Shown here piece by piece: positions 11,430 to 24,100 of a stretch of 64,000 nucleotides of DNA. How positions within the stretch are numbered: the first letter of the stretch is position 1; the number at the start of each line of letters is the position of its first letter. Both the position numbers and the translations under genes were made by a program. The stretch spans positions 60,310,532 to 60,374,531 of the forward strand of contig NC_057861.1 of assembly GCF_019393635.1 (NCBI RefSeq). The letters run 5' to 3'. The DNA comes from Dromiciops gliroides (Eukaryota > Chordata > Mammalia > Microbiotheria > Microbiotheriidae). The notes below the pieces were generated by a model. That model ran no database searches and was not told the origin of the DNA. It saw only the letters and a list, made by a program, of their open reading frames with translations.

Positions 11430-12180
11430 TCTGGCCTATCCCTATGCCCCAACAGCCTCAGGAAAAATGAGGCTATTGATTAAAGATAAAGTTATGCCTA
11501 CCAGGGTCCGAAGAGAAGAACTGAGAAAGGGTGGAACCACCCATATGAGGGCGGGGCCAGAGAAAATAGCCAGTTCCTTGGCCAAACTGCTTTGACCCTC
11601 AGCCGCTGCTATACTGTGACATGCAGAAGGACGGACAACCCATTGAGTTGGTCTAGCACTGTATATATCTTATACTTAGATACTGCAGAAAGTAGGCCAA
11701 AATTAACCAGGAAGAAGAGAGCAGGCTGTCTTGCTCTTGGAAAAAGATATGATGTTTTTAGTCATCCCTAAGTTTTTCCTTGAAACAAACCCCCATTTTA
11801 AAATTTTACTAGAACTCCCAAAAGTCTTAGTGTAGCCTTAAGTTATTAAAGCTTATGTCACAGTAACCTGTATTCTTCTGAATATCAATTCACTCAGACT
11901 ATATGTCACAGAAAAGATGCCAGTATGCATAAGCAGAAGAAGATCCTCTGTGGGCACACCTTCTAATGATGAAATGTAAAGGTTGGGGAAAAATGAAATC
12001 TTCAAATGTGTTCTCTAGCTACAAAGGGTGGAGCAGCATAATTCCTAAGGAGTCAAAATTTTGATTTACCAAAAAGATTATGAAAAGACAGAATGGGTTT
12101 AAAAGGATGCAAAAATTTATCAGTGATGAATTGTGCACAAGAAGTGTCCTGACTGAAAAAGAAGAGTCAGGCCCATCATA
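11430..12180. other. No recognised feature
   Basis: No gene or clear repeat seen. Confidence 0.35.
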
Positions 12181-12184
12181 CACA

Positions 12185-12290
12185 GAGAATAGAATAGATA
12201 ATGAGCTCCTTGAGGGCAAGGTCTGTCTTCACTTTTGTCTTTTTGTAGCCTCAGTACTGAGCACAGTGACTGGCAATGTGTGTTTGATTG
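12185..12290 (+). repeat. L2 LINE 3' end
   Basis: Contains the L2 hallmark 'gagctccttgagggcaagg ... actgagcacagtgactgg'. Confidence 0.75.
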
Positions 12291-12302
12291 CAAATGAGGG
12301 AT

Positions 12303-12428
12303 AATCATTGGAGATCTTCAGACTGAGAGTGGACACCCACCTGTCATGGAGGTTATAGAGGAGATTCCTATTGGGTATGTTAGTGAGACAGTTTCAGAGG
12401 TCCCTTCAACCCTGAGATTCTGTGATTC
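12303..12428 (+). repeat. CR1/L3 LINE 3' tail
   Basis: Ends 'tcccttcaaccctgagattc' followed by tgtgattcc, the typical CR1/L3 tail. Its reverse complement closely resembles the 33-bp minisatellite unit found at 25603 and 51207. Confidence 0.65.
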
Positions 12429-12759
12429 CATGGGCACACAGGTCTTCTCACCATGAAATGTCCCTCCTCCAGGTTGGCCCCCTTCTCCTATTAAGTTCTT
12501 CCCAGATCTGTCCCCGACTTTCTGGATTTCAAAACCATGCCGCAGCTGCTGCTTCACCCTGGAACTTCCCTCAGTTACTGGAGTTTCTTCTCCCTGGAAC
12601 ATCTAACTTCCTGCAACTTCTTCATCCTGGAATATCCTTTCCTCAGGCCATTGGTGAATTCCTCCTAGGGCCGCCATTTTGTGGAGGAGCCCAGGTTGGA
12701 CAACCTTTATTCCCCTTCTGTCTCTGCTCCTGATTTTCTGTACTTCAAGGCAATGCCCC

Positions 12760-13550
12760 TTTGACAAGTACCTTTATCTGTTCTCCCTCTTATCCTTCTC
12801 CCACTTTCCCTGTTTCCCCCTCACCTTCTCTTCCCCCATCCTTTTATTTACCCTTTCTCATCTATTCCTCTTACTCTTTAACCCCTACTCCCTTTAGCTA
12901 TATTCATACTCTCTACCTATTTCCTCACCCTCTCTCACTACCTTCCCTATTTCCCCTTGTTCCCTCTCCCCTTATCCTCTTTATCCTTCCCTTTTGTATC
13001 AATTTCACACCTTCTCTATTCCCCTAAGCTATCTCACCCTCCCTATCTGCATAATTTCTGTTTAACAAAATAAATAAAATACAATACAGCATAGATAATG
13101 CTAATTTGTAGTTTTCTAAGTCATTGTGTGGCTCACAGGAATTCCTCTCTATTTGGATTTGTCACCACTGCCCTACTCTAGCCTCATCCTCTCTGCCTCT
13201 ACTATCTCTATCCATACTTTCCTATTCTCATTATTTATCCTGCATGCTTTCTACCCTCACCCTCTAAATCCATCCACTCTCACTCTTCCCTCCACTCCCC
13301 ATCTCCATCGCCTTCTCTATGTACCCCCTCTCTATTTCCCACACATTCTATACCCTTCCCTCTCTAGCTATCTACACACTCTCTCCATCTGCTACCTCAC
13401 CTTATCTCTCCACACTTTCTCTATTCCTTTTGCCCTCTCCTATCCTCTTTTTCCTTCTATTAATTCCACAACCTCCCTGTCTAAATCCCCTTACTTTATC
13501 CAACCTTATCTTCATCAATTCTGTTTAACAAAATAAATAAAAATACAGTG
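12760..13550. repeat. Two pyrimidine-rich blocks with the same A-rich end
   Basis: Two CT-rich stretches (about 12760-13088 and 13150-13550) each end with the near-identical motif ctgtttaacaaaataaataa. This suggests a worn tandem duplication of roughly 0.45 kb. The open frames through them are by-products of low purine content. Confidence 0.55.
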
Positions 13551-13555
13551 CAACA

Positions 13556-13687
13556 GGGACAGCTAGGTGGCGCAGTGGATAGAGTACCGGCCCTGGAGTC
13601 AGGAGAACCTGAGTTCAAATCCGGCCTCAGACATTTAACACTTGTGTCTGTGTGACCCTGGGCAAGTCACTTGACCTTCATTGCTCA
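13556..13687 (+). repeat. tRNA-derived marsupial SINE with microsatellite tail
   Basis: Forward copy whose poly-A tail has been replaced by the GAA/GAAA microsatellite that follows. Confidence 0.9.
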
Positions 13688-13732
13688 GAAGAAGAAGAAG
13701 AAGAAGAAGAAGAAGAAGAAGAAGAAGAAGAA

Positions 13733-13821
<89 letters not shown>

Positions 13822-13822
13822 A
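13688..13822. repeat. (GAA)n-(GAAA)n microsatellite
   Basis: About 16 GAA units followed by about 21 GAAA units, growing from the tail of the SINE at 13556. Confidence 0.97.
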
Positions 13823-13880
13823 GGAAAAAAGAAACAGTCGGGAAAGAGTTTAGTTCAAATTCCATTTACCCACAGACTAT

Positions 13881-13887
<7 letters not shown>

Positions 13888-13919
<32 letters not shown>
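13888..13919. repeat. (CA)n microsatellite
   Basis: About 16 CA units. Confidence 0.97.
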
Positions 13920-13924
<5 letters not shown>

Positions 13925-14140
13925 GATGCTTCTGACTCTCTACCTCTTGCCCTCACCATCTCTATCCATCTTAGATTCACAAAATTTTACATGAGATGTC
14001 TACCCACCCCCCTCATTTTATGGATGAATGTAAGCTTGAGAGCTGGTACTGTTTCATTTTTGTCTTTGTGTTCTACACCTAGCATAGTGCCATCCTAGAG
14101 CATCATGGGCTCTTTATGCATAATTCCTTGTTGGAGTCAT

Positions 14141-14253
14141 TGATTGATGAAGAAACTGAGATTCAGAGAAATTAAGTGACTTGCTCAGGGTCAAACATTT
14201 TGTAAATAACAGAGCAGAACTTGAACAGAGGCCTAATGACTCCAAGGTCTTTC
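14141..14253 (-). repeat. MIR SINE fragment
   Basis: Reverse MIR core: gaagaaactgagattcagag ... aagtgacttgctcagggtc. Confidence 0.75.
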
Positions 14254-14369
14254 CCCTATACCCCTGGATTTTCCTTCCTCTATCACCTTTGCCTCAGTTT
14301 GTTCCCCTTGGTGCTTTCTATAATCTTCCTTAGAGTCAGCCGGTTGTCACCCTAGGTTTTCTAAAGAGC

Positions 14370-14494
14370 TCTGGGGCATGGGCTATGGGGCAGGGGCGGA
14401 GCAAAGCAGGGGCTGTCACGTGGGTTCAGGGTTCTCTTGCAAGGAAGCCAGGCAGTCCTGGGTGGCTGACTCTGGGGCCCAGGAGGAAACAGAG
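14370..14494 (+). promoter_or_regulatory. RASAL3: RASAL3 promoter region and non-coding exon 1
   Basis: A short GC-richer block with a GC box (ggggcggagc, near 14396) and a perfect E-box CACGTG (14417-14422). It ends at a good splice donor, AGAG|GTAAGG, at 14494/14495. The next exon carries the start codon three bases after its acceptor, so this is probably the 5' non-coding exon. I cannot place the transcription start exactly; there is no clear TATA box. Confidence 0.6.
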
Positions 14495-14750
14495 GTAAGG
14501 ATAAGGGGGGCTGAAAAGGTTTCCTGGTAGGGGCCTAACAGCTGAGCCCAGAACTATGAACAGGGTTCTTTGGATGGGGAACAGAAGGACAGTTGGGGTA
14601 TGAGTGTAAGCAGAGATACAGGGTAGCTGAGGATTGATCGTTCAGAACTGCTGTTTTCCTATCTCATGTTGTTATTGATTCCCACAGTGCTGAGTGCCCA
14701 TCATCTCCCATGTCTGACTCTTCTTTCCCTTTACCTCCCTGTCCCCATAG

Positions 14751-15101
14751 GGAATGGAGATGTCCGCCCCACCAGGGCCCCCAGGCCAAGGTTGCTTCCC
14801 CTCTGGGTGGGGTGGGGCCTACCGCTGGCGGCTAGGAGGAGACAAGTCAACAGGGGCCTCCAGTTGGGGCCGGCTTCAAGGCTGGGCCGAGCTCTGAGTA
14901 ACCCCGAGACCTCAGAGCCTCAACCAGCAAGTCCCCATCAACGGTCTCTCTTCCGCCGGGCTATCTCAGCCTCTGCCAAGGAGTCAGGAGGGGGATGGAA
15001 TTGGAAGCTCTCCAAGTATCTTCGCTCTGGGAGTCAGCAGCAGGCACCTGAGCATTTGCCTGGATCTGAACAGGAGACAGCACCAGAATCAGAGGCACTA
15101 G
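14751..15101 (+). CDS. RASAL3: RASAL3 exon 2 (first coding exon), one base short
   Basis: Acceptor gtccccatag|, ATG at 14754 and donor |gtaagg at 15102. From the ATG the frame gives [20 protein letters not shown], then meets TGA at 14895-14897. The RASAL3-like continuation ([22 protein letters not shown]) is in the +1 frame. The family pattern GWGRALS would need ggctggGgccgag where the window has ggctgggccgag at 14880 onward, so one G is missing. Total coding length is 3011 nt, one short of a multiple of three, which agrees. It could be an assembly error or a real allele. An open frame from an ATG at 14666 lies in the intron and is not a credible start. Confidence 0.9.
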
Positions 15102-18100
15102 GTAAGGATGACTTAGGCCACTGTGTGCCTGGGTATGCAAGCATAGCCCATTGTGCCCTGCCCCAGAGATGACTACCTTTGGTAGGCCATCTCCAAGGAT
15201 TTGGGATCCCAAAGGTCCCAGGTTACCTTCATACCCCCACATCCTTCTTCCCATACACCAGGGACTTGCCCCAGGGGCCCAGTATAGAAGTGGGGAGTTC
15301 TCTAGACTCATAAATCTCCAAGTTTCTGTGTATACCCCAAAACATAGTCAAGATTTTGAGAATTCTCTTAAGAGAATTTCGTCCCCAGACACCTTGCCAC
15401 CCCCAGGCGACAGCCCTTGCCCCACTTAAGAACCTCCCTAGATCCTATCTCAAAACTCAGGCCAATCTAGGCTTTTACAAACCAAAGAGACTAGCTGGGA
15501 AGCCGGATGCCTGGGTTCCCTCTTCTCTGAACAGGATAAGGGGAAAGAGCCACCTCATCACCCTTTCTAATACACAGGAAGCTGTGGGGAGAGCTAAGAG
15601 AGGAAGTGGTTGAGACCGGATTTGCCCCTTCTCCTCTACCTGTCTTTGGCAGGGTGTCAGGAGGAGGCAGAGGGTGAAAGGGTAAATGCCTCCAATCTGG
15701 ATTCCTCTTGTGGGATAATAGGAAAAGAAAGAGGACAGCTGGGTCTCTCCCTTTGGGGGTAATTGTGACAGTTAGCAAATGAGGCAAGCTGGAGGCAGAG
15801 AGTCCAGGTACTTGGATTCCGTTTGTCCTACCCCAAGGGTAGAAGGTCAAGAGGGGCCAAGGAACTGGGAGGAGATGGGGCTCCTAAACCATCACCCCCC
15901 CCTAGCAGGAAAGTCTTCTGATTGTCCAAAAGCTAGGGAGCAGGGGAATGAATAACAGTCATGATCGACTCTGCTGAGACCCTACTCTTACGGCTCCCAG
16001 ATACAAATGGCTCAGACAATATTTGGCCAGGGGTCTGTGTGAGCAAGGCTGCTTACCTGCTCATCCTTGTGGGATCCTAGCTGTGCATCCTTCACCTGTG
16101 ACTCTGCATTAGGGCTTCTCCCTTAAGGGGCCAAGGCTGATTCATCTGCTTAGGAGGTTATGCAGGAAAGGAGGCCCCTGGTCCTTACCTGGGATAGTGA
16201 TAATGAATATTAAGGCAGAATGAATAGCAGACACCTTGACAGCTTTCCCCTCACCTCCACAACCTTGGAGTTCTGCCAATCCCATGCCCATAGGGTTCCT
16301 CCCACCTATTCCTCTTTCCCCACTCCATCCTAGTCAGCACCTCACGACCTCTTACCTGGACTGTTCATTGCAGGTGCCTCCTAAGCAGCCTTCCTATCTC
16401 CAGTAGCTCCCTTCCCTGACCATGGAACCACAGATTCTAATCCCTTCTGTACCAACTGCCAAAAGTACCTTTCATAGGCCCCCTTCATAGGACCTAGAGC
16501 TGGAAAGGATCTCAAAGATCATCTGTCCAGTCTTCTCATTTTACAGATGAAGAAACTAAGGCCCACAGACCCATAGCTAGTGAGTAGCAGGCATATTATT
16601 GAACTTTTCATCCAGAGCTCTAATTCCAGCTCTGACCAAGTCCCTGCCCTCTGCAGTTACCCTTTTATGGCTCTCTGGTGCCTCCAGGATATTACCTTCA
16701 TCTTATTTTCTATGTGCAAATTGAATACCATAGATAGGTGCTTAATTATATGTTTTAAAAAATTTAATTTAGTCCTCACAACAGCTGTGGGAGTTGGGTA
16801 AAGCCAATCCTGATTACTCCAGTTTTGCTGATTGGTTGACAGGGCAATGCTGTCTCCCCCTTGGCTTCTGTGACATTGCTGTTTCCTAGTTCTCCTCCTC
16901 CGTGTCTGACTCCTTCTCATTCTTTCCTTGCTGGATCCAGATTCCTTGATCTATCTATCATTCAAGGCCTTTCATGATCTGGTTCCAATCTTTCCAGCTT
17001 TATCTCCCACTGCTCCCTTTCCTGTCTAGCCAAGCTGGTTTCCTCACTGTCCACAAACCAAACAAGACTTATTCCTCCTGAAAGGCATGTATTCATGGTT
17101 GTCTTCCCAAGTTAGATAAATACCCTCTTCCTCTCCTTTCCTTTCCTGTCCTGTCCTGTCCTTTCTTCTCCTCTCCTCTCTTCTCCCCTTCCTCTCCTCT
17201 TCTCTCCCCCTTCCTGTCTTCTCCTCTCTTTTTCCTCTCTTCTCCGCTCCTCTTCTTTCTTCTCTCCTCTCCTCTCCTTTCCTCTCCTCTCCAAAGTCCT
17301 ACCCATTCTTCAAGGACCCAGTCTAAAGCTACTTGCTCTAGCAAAGCCCTCCTCAAAATTTATTCTGTTTTTTTTAATAATCATGCAAAATAACTTCCTG
17401 CATTAGCCAAAAGAAAAAGGAAAGGAAAAAAAGATTCAATTTGCACTCTAAGGCCCTCTGCTACCTGGAGGTGGAAAGCATGTTTCATCATGAATCCTTT
17501 AGAATTGTGATTGAAGGCCCCAACATTTTCATTGCCACTGTCACCACTTTCATCCAGGCTCTTAGTAACCTTGGGCTCAGTGATTGTAATAATCTTTTCA
17601 CTGTTTCCTTACCTCTAGTCTTACCCCCTTTGCAGCCAATCTGCCCTTTATATCACTGCCAAATTAGTTTCACCAAAGCATAGGTCTGCTTTGGGGATTA
17701 CTAGAGTGCTCAAAAACTTTCTGTGACTCTCCAATAGAACCAGCAGGTATTCCTGTGAAGGGCCAAGGTTGGCAGGGTAGGGCTTTCGTTCCTGTCATCT
17801 GGAAAGTGAAGTTAATCCCTTCCAGACCATACTTGTCTCATCTCTGGGCTAGTTGTATGTTTGTAGTGTATGTAACCTTCCCATTGGTCACTGCCTTCTT
17901 CACCCCACTCCTCTCCAAATTAGAGGCTGTGAATTTTGCCTGGGGATCTTGCATTAGAAACAATTTAACTTGGCTACAGAAAAAGCTGGAAAGCTCTTGT
18001 GGCTTAGGTTATGGGCATGGCCCAGATCAACATGGATCTCTTCATCTGCTATTTTAGGGAGCTTAAATATACAGGTTATTAAGAAAAAGTAATTATCATT

Positions 18101-21100
18101 AGATCTTTCATCCACATAGCTTTCAGTCAGTCAATAAACATTTATTTATTAAGCACCTTGTTCTAGGAATTGTGCTAAGTGCTGGTGATAAAAAGAAAGG
18201 TAAAAGATATTTCCTGGTTTCAAGAAGCTCACAGTCTGAGGGAGACAATATGCAAAAAACTATCTACAAGTTATAATTGGGGAAAATGGGAAATAATCAG
18301 CAGTAGGAAGTCATTAGGATAAGGATTGGGAAAGGTGTCCTGTAGAAAGCAGGATTTAGAGCCCTCAGTTAGGGAACTCCTAACATTCTGCCAGAGATAT
18401 AGATCTCAACCTGTTTTAAATTTGTGTATTCAATCCAGCCACTGGTACCCAAGCCCCACTTGGACTCTGTAGAATTAAGATACACTTGACTCAAAAGCAA
18501 TTAGTATCAATCTTTATCTAGAAGTAACTATTTGATGTATGATTGAAAACAGCAAGTTCCCCATCATTGCTGCTACCACTCTCTCAGTTCAATCATAGAT
18601 CCCTGTCTCTCCAGGATCTGCCCCCTTTATCTGTCTCAGGATGATGTCAGTGTTCCCTTCTCTGAAAGAAACCTCACTCCTCAGCTCAAATCTATGATAG
18701 TACAGTTTCTTGCTAGGCTAGGAAGGCCACAAATGTGCCTCAAACAATATTTTCAATAGACATAGCACAATGCAAAACATCTCTTGACAGGCTGCTTCAA
18801 TGGCTACAGGTCTAAATTATAGGCACAACATAATACATGTATACATCACAAGAGTACATGCATATCTATAGAAGACAACATAATGGCACTAGTACTTAAG
18901 GCAATGATAGTAGTCTGACAAAATAGGAAAATATGCAAACCAGCAGAACTATGTCCATATTACTAACAGCAAAACCAAGCTATTAACAAAGCAATGGAGC
19001 TACAATGAATCCTAACAAAAAAGCAAAAAAGACAGAGAATTTAGGATTTAAGCATGTCTGAAATGGACAGAAAAGAAAGATAGTAAGGGAGGGAGTCACA
19101 TCAGCAGTCCTTTGAATTCTTTGGGAAGAAGCTCCATCACCTCTCAGCAGGATTCTTTCAGTGAGCACTAGATACTTACTGTCAGTCCCCATTCAAACTG
19201 TCCCTCATCCTTGCTGCTGCTGCTGCTGTTGCTGCTACTGCTGCTCTCTTAATTCCTTCACACACTCCTGTCTGTCTCTCCCTAATTCTTCCCTCTATCT
19301 GTCACAGAGATCTTCCAAAGTTCCCATTGTGGCAGAAACTCTGCCCTCCAGCTGAAAGCCCATGAGAGTCTTCCCCGGGGTTGGAAAGAGAATTAATCTG
19401 ACCTGTCTGAATATCCTGTTATACCTATAGGATAACAACAATAACAAATTTATTAACCTGGATTTTAAGGCCCTCCACAATCTAGCATCAACTTACCATT
19501 AGAGATGTTTTATATTAGTTCCCATAACACACCTTGTTCCACCAACCAGACTGGCTCTTATCTGATCTCACCCTTCCCTCTCCCACCTTCAACCATTCCA
19601 ACAGGCCATTTCCCCTGCCTGGAATTAATTCTTTCTATCTTCTGCCACCTGTTCAAATTCTCTCTCATCCTTCAAGTCCCATCTCAGGTGCCATCTCTCC
19701 CATCAAGTCTTCCCTGAGTCTCAATCCCCCAACTAAAAGTGATCTCCTTTCTTCTCTTATATATTGTCTAGACACTAGAATTTGCCTTTATCCCCATTCT
19801 ATCTTGTGCCAGAGTTATCTGTGACCTGGTCTTTATCCTTCCTCTTGTGCTAAGGGACAGTGTATTACCAGCACCAAGTGAAATAAGTGCCTGGCACACA
19901 GTAAGACCTTAATAAGTATTTGCTGACTAGTCAGATTATTGGGTCAAGTCAAGTAAGTAAAGTCAGCTAGCATTTGTTAAAGTGTCTACTATGTGTCAGG
20001 CACTGCATAAGCTCTAGGGATACAAAGAAAGGCAAAAGACCAGCCCCTATTCAAGGACCTCACAGACTAATGGGAGAGACATATGTAAACATTATGTAGA
20101 AACAAGATACATACAGGAAGGGCGGGCTAGGAAAGTTTTCTCACAGTAGGTGGGATTTCAGCTGAGACTTAAAGGAAGCCATGAGAGTGATAAAGAGGGA
20201 GGCCATTCCAGGCATAGGACAGTGCAAAGGCTGGAGATGGAATATCATGTTTTGAGGAATGGCAAAGAGTATGCCACTGGGATCATAGCATATATAGAGG
20301 AGAATAAGATGAAATGTAATAAGGAAAATGTAGTCCAAAAAATCAGCTTCCCAAGTACAAGGCAGAGGAAGTATGGTTAGGCACTAACGGTTGGTCTGAA
20401 AAAGACCTGAAGGTGGTAGTGCCCTTCAAGCTAAATGAGCTGACATGGTGATTGATATAGCAGCCAAAACACCTGTCATGATTTTAAGCTGCATTCAGAG
20501 AGAGAATAGCTTCCAAGGCTCTGGCCTGTTGTCCTCTGTCTTGCTCTGATCACATCTTTTCAACTCTAGAAAGGACATTGCATGAGGTAGAGATGCCCCA
20601 GGGGGGACAGTGGCCAGAATGGCAATGGACTGGCTTGAAGACCATTTAACCTGTAGAAGAGAACACTTAGTGGAGACCTGGCAGCTGTTTTCAAGTATTG
20701 AAGGGCAATTACACTAATGAGAAATGAGACTTGTTTCCATTGGCTTGAGAGGACAAAAACAGGAATCATGGGTGGAGATTGCAAAGAGGCAAACTGAAGC
20801 TTGACAGTCTGGAAATTTTTTCCTGACGATTAGAGCTGTCCACAAATGGAATTGGCCTCCTGGGTTAGGTGGTAGGTTCTTCCCTCTCTGAAAGTCTTCA
20901 AGCAAAGGCTAGATAACCATGTATTGGGCATGTAGTGGTAAGGATTTCTTTTTGGGGGTTGAGGTTGGACTAGACTTGTCTTCTGGCTCTGGGATTCTTT
21001 CTGTTAATTGAATTGAGTTTTGAATGCATAGAAACAGGCATAGGAAGAGAGTAGGAAGAATCTAGTAGACTGGAGCTGAGTATTCACATAGACTGAGCAA

Positions 21101-24100
21101 TAAGACAGTTGGAAAAGTATTGGGGGCGGGAGGTCATATAATGGACAGGATGAAGAGTTTGGATCTTGTGCTTTAGGCTAGGGAGACCTGAGTCCCACAG
21201 AGTTAAAGGCAAGAAGTATTTACTAACCACTGCTAGGTCCGGGATCCAAATATATGCAAAAAAGGAAGATAGTTCCTAGAAGAGTTTCATTCTTTTTTTG
21301 TTTTGTTTTTTTGGAGGGCAATGAGGTGGCTTGCCCAGGGTTACACAGCTAGTAAGTGTCAAGTGTCTGAGGCTAGATTTGAACTCAGGTCCTCCTGAAT
21401 CCAGGGCCAGTGCTTTATCCACTGCGCCACCCAGCTGTCCCGAAGAGGTTCATTCTAATGGGGGAAGACAATACACAAAAAAGAGCTGAAAAATTGTGGG
21501 GTGGGGAGTGCTGGGAGATGGCATCAGTCTGGAAAGTCAGAAGCACAGCCTTGAGGAAGTAAGGGTTGGCCAAGGCCTGGGCTCCTCCCCCAAATGGAGA
21601 CCCAATGGGAGAAAGGGGAAGTGGGGGGATGGGTGGGAGGGAAAAGTGACTTGATCTAGGCTTCACAGTCAGTTGATGGAAGATATCGGACAAGAGCCCA
21701 AGTCCTCTGACTCCTAGTCCAAAGCTTGTTTCTATCCCACCTCTCTGCTCTTGGAGGACAGGAATTATGTCTTCTTGCATCTTTTGGGCAAGTCAGGTTA
21801 CCTCTGAATTCAGATTCCTCATCTATGAAATGGAAATTCTGTTTTGTGTTATAAGGAAAGCACTCTGTAAACCTTCAATCATTATATAAATGTGGGCCTC
21901 CACTTCCCGAACCTCTCTTCGCTAGCACCACCCCCTCTCCCTTCCCACCTTGGATGATAATAGCTTGGGGTCGGGGCAAGGAGCAGTCAGTCCACTTAGG
22001 AACCGGGCAGTGGTAGGGGATAGTCTTTTCCTGGAATGGTTTGCACTGGAGGGCCACCGAGTTTCCTTCCAGTTCTGAAATTCTGTGATTCTGTGACCTG
22101 ATTGAGCCAATGGCACCAGAAGGAGCGGAATTTCAGAATACTTTGAAAGAACAAAAATGGGGATCTTCAGGCCCTCCCAGGCTTATTTAGACTATAAGAT
22201 GAAATAGTATGTGAAATACCTTGCCCACTTTTTTTTTAATGTTTTGTGGGTTTTTTGTGAGGCAATTGGGGTTAAGTGACTTGTCCAGGGTCACACAGCT
22301 AGTATTGTCTGAGGTCAGATTTGAACTCAGGTCCTCCTGACTCCAGAGCCAGTGCTCTATCCACTGCACCATCTAGCTGCCCCAACCTTGCCTACTTTAA
22401 AGAGCTGTATAAGCCCTAGCTGTTGTTGTCATCACTGTCATCACTGTTGTGGTCTCCTGCATGTTCTCTGCTCAGAGCCCTCACCTGTGACTCAGCGCAT
22501 CCCTGGGCCCCCCTCTGCTGATGTTCCAGTCTGGGACATCAGCGGCTTCACCCTCCTCGATGGAAAGCTGCTGCTTCTGGGGAGAGAGGAGGAGGTAAAG
22601 GGGAACATGGAGGGGGGGAGATAAAAGGGTGGGGGAGAGGAGACAGAGGAAGGATGAGGAAGGGGAAGGGAAGGAGAGTTGAAAGAAGGCTTGGGTTCAG
22701 AATTGAGAATGGGTGGGTGATGGAGCAGGAGGAAGATGGGAGAGGAAGCTCGACTGGATACAGAAGGAACAAAAGGAGACTGTCTCTTTAAATAGGCTCC
22801 AGGGAGACACCTTTCCAGGGCTGGGAGTGTGGGCTCTGAGGGCAGTGCGCAGTTGATATCCGGAGGGCCCAAAGAGTCAGGTGAGTTGTGTTGGGAGAGA
22901 GGGGTGACTAAGGATCTAAAACTGGGTCATGAGGAGGGGTGAGAAAAGGAAGCTGGGATGGGCCTGAGAAGGGAGAGGTGATCCATATACCCCAGACTAA
23001 GGGACCCTGGAAGGAGAGGCTGCCAGGGCCCTTGGCATCTTCCTGTAGGGCTCTCAGTGATAACTTCTCTTTACAGAGCTGAATCCAAGAAGAGTTGAGT
23101 CCGAGGCCACCAGTACCAACCAGGGCCACAACGTGAGGGTGAGACTCAGATGCAGGGGTGGGTAGTAAGTGGAGACCCTGGGGGACCCTATAGCCCAACC
23201 CCTGACCTCTTCTCCCTCTCACCCCATAATCCCCAGGGTTTGCTGTGGAAGAGACTCAAGGAGAAGAAGAAGGGGAAAGCTGGAAGCACTGGGGCAGGGT
23301 AAGGACCACGTGGAGCAGCGGAAAGCAAACAGGAGAATTGCCTTTCAGGCCTAACCTTTAGAGCTGCGACTCTGGGCAAGGCACTTCACTTGTTTAAGCC
23401 TCAATTTCCTCATCTGTAAAATGGGAATAATAGGGGGCGGCTAGGTGATGCAGTGGATAAAGCACCGGCCCTGGATTCAGGAGTACCTGAGTTCAAATCC
23501 GGCCTCAGACACTTGACATTTACTAGCTGTGTGACCCTGGGCAAGTCACTTAACCCCCATTGCCCCACAAAAAAAAAATGGGAATAATAATGCTTGCACA
23601 ACCCACCTCAAGTGGTTAATGTTCACCCACAGAAACATGAGATATGACTCTGATGCAGTCAGGTGGGAGAGGAGGGGAAAGGAGCGGAAGGGATACTCCC
23701 GACAGAGCCGACTGAATCTGTGTGCCCACAATCCCAAACCACTGGGGTTGTAGGAGGAGGATAGTACAGCTGGCCACCTGCCAAGGATTTCACCCAACAC
23801 TCATATACATGGACATACCCAGGTTTTTTTGTACTCTCAGGCATACAAGAACTTGCACTCCAACCCCAGAAACAAGCGTAGAAATGTTTGTACTTGGACA
23901 AAAAGCACAAAACACATCCTCAGTTCACTTGGGATAGGGGAGGGGGTGACAGAGACCCCAGGATGCCAAAAGCCTGTTGCTAAGGAGGCTGCCATTGTGT
24001 ATGTGGAGGGAATGGGGGAGAAGGTTGGTCCTAGAAGAGCTGACTCGGCAGCTTCCCAGTGTAACCAAATTCTTCTCTACCAAGATGCTGAACTAAGTTG

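Larger units (their letters stand above)
15102..22475 (+). other. RASAL3 intron 2
   Basis: A 7.4 kb intron. It holds MIR3, L2, L3 and SINE copies, CT-rich and CTG simple repeats, and about 1 kb of unique sequence next to exon 2. I see no hidden exon or RNA gene. Confidence 0.85.

Noticed and set aside
13652-13926. Glu/Lys-rich and Phe/Leu-rich open frames over GAA/GAAA repeats
   Set aside because: Microsatellite translation, not coding. The same holds for the CTT repeat at 27766 and the pyrimidine repeat at 17129.
1-14370. PGLYRP2, the gene expected upstream of RASAL3
   Set aside because: No amidase-type exon is visible. Either it lies further left or is absent here.
14666-15172. 168-codon open frame as RASAL3 N-terminus
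   Set aside because: Its ATG and first codons lie in intron 1, before a good acceptor at 14750. Only its later part is RASAL3, in the frame after the missing base.
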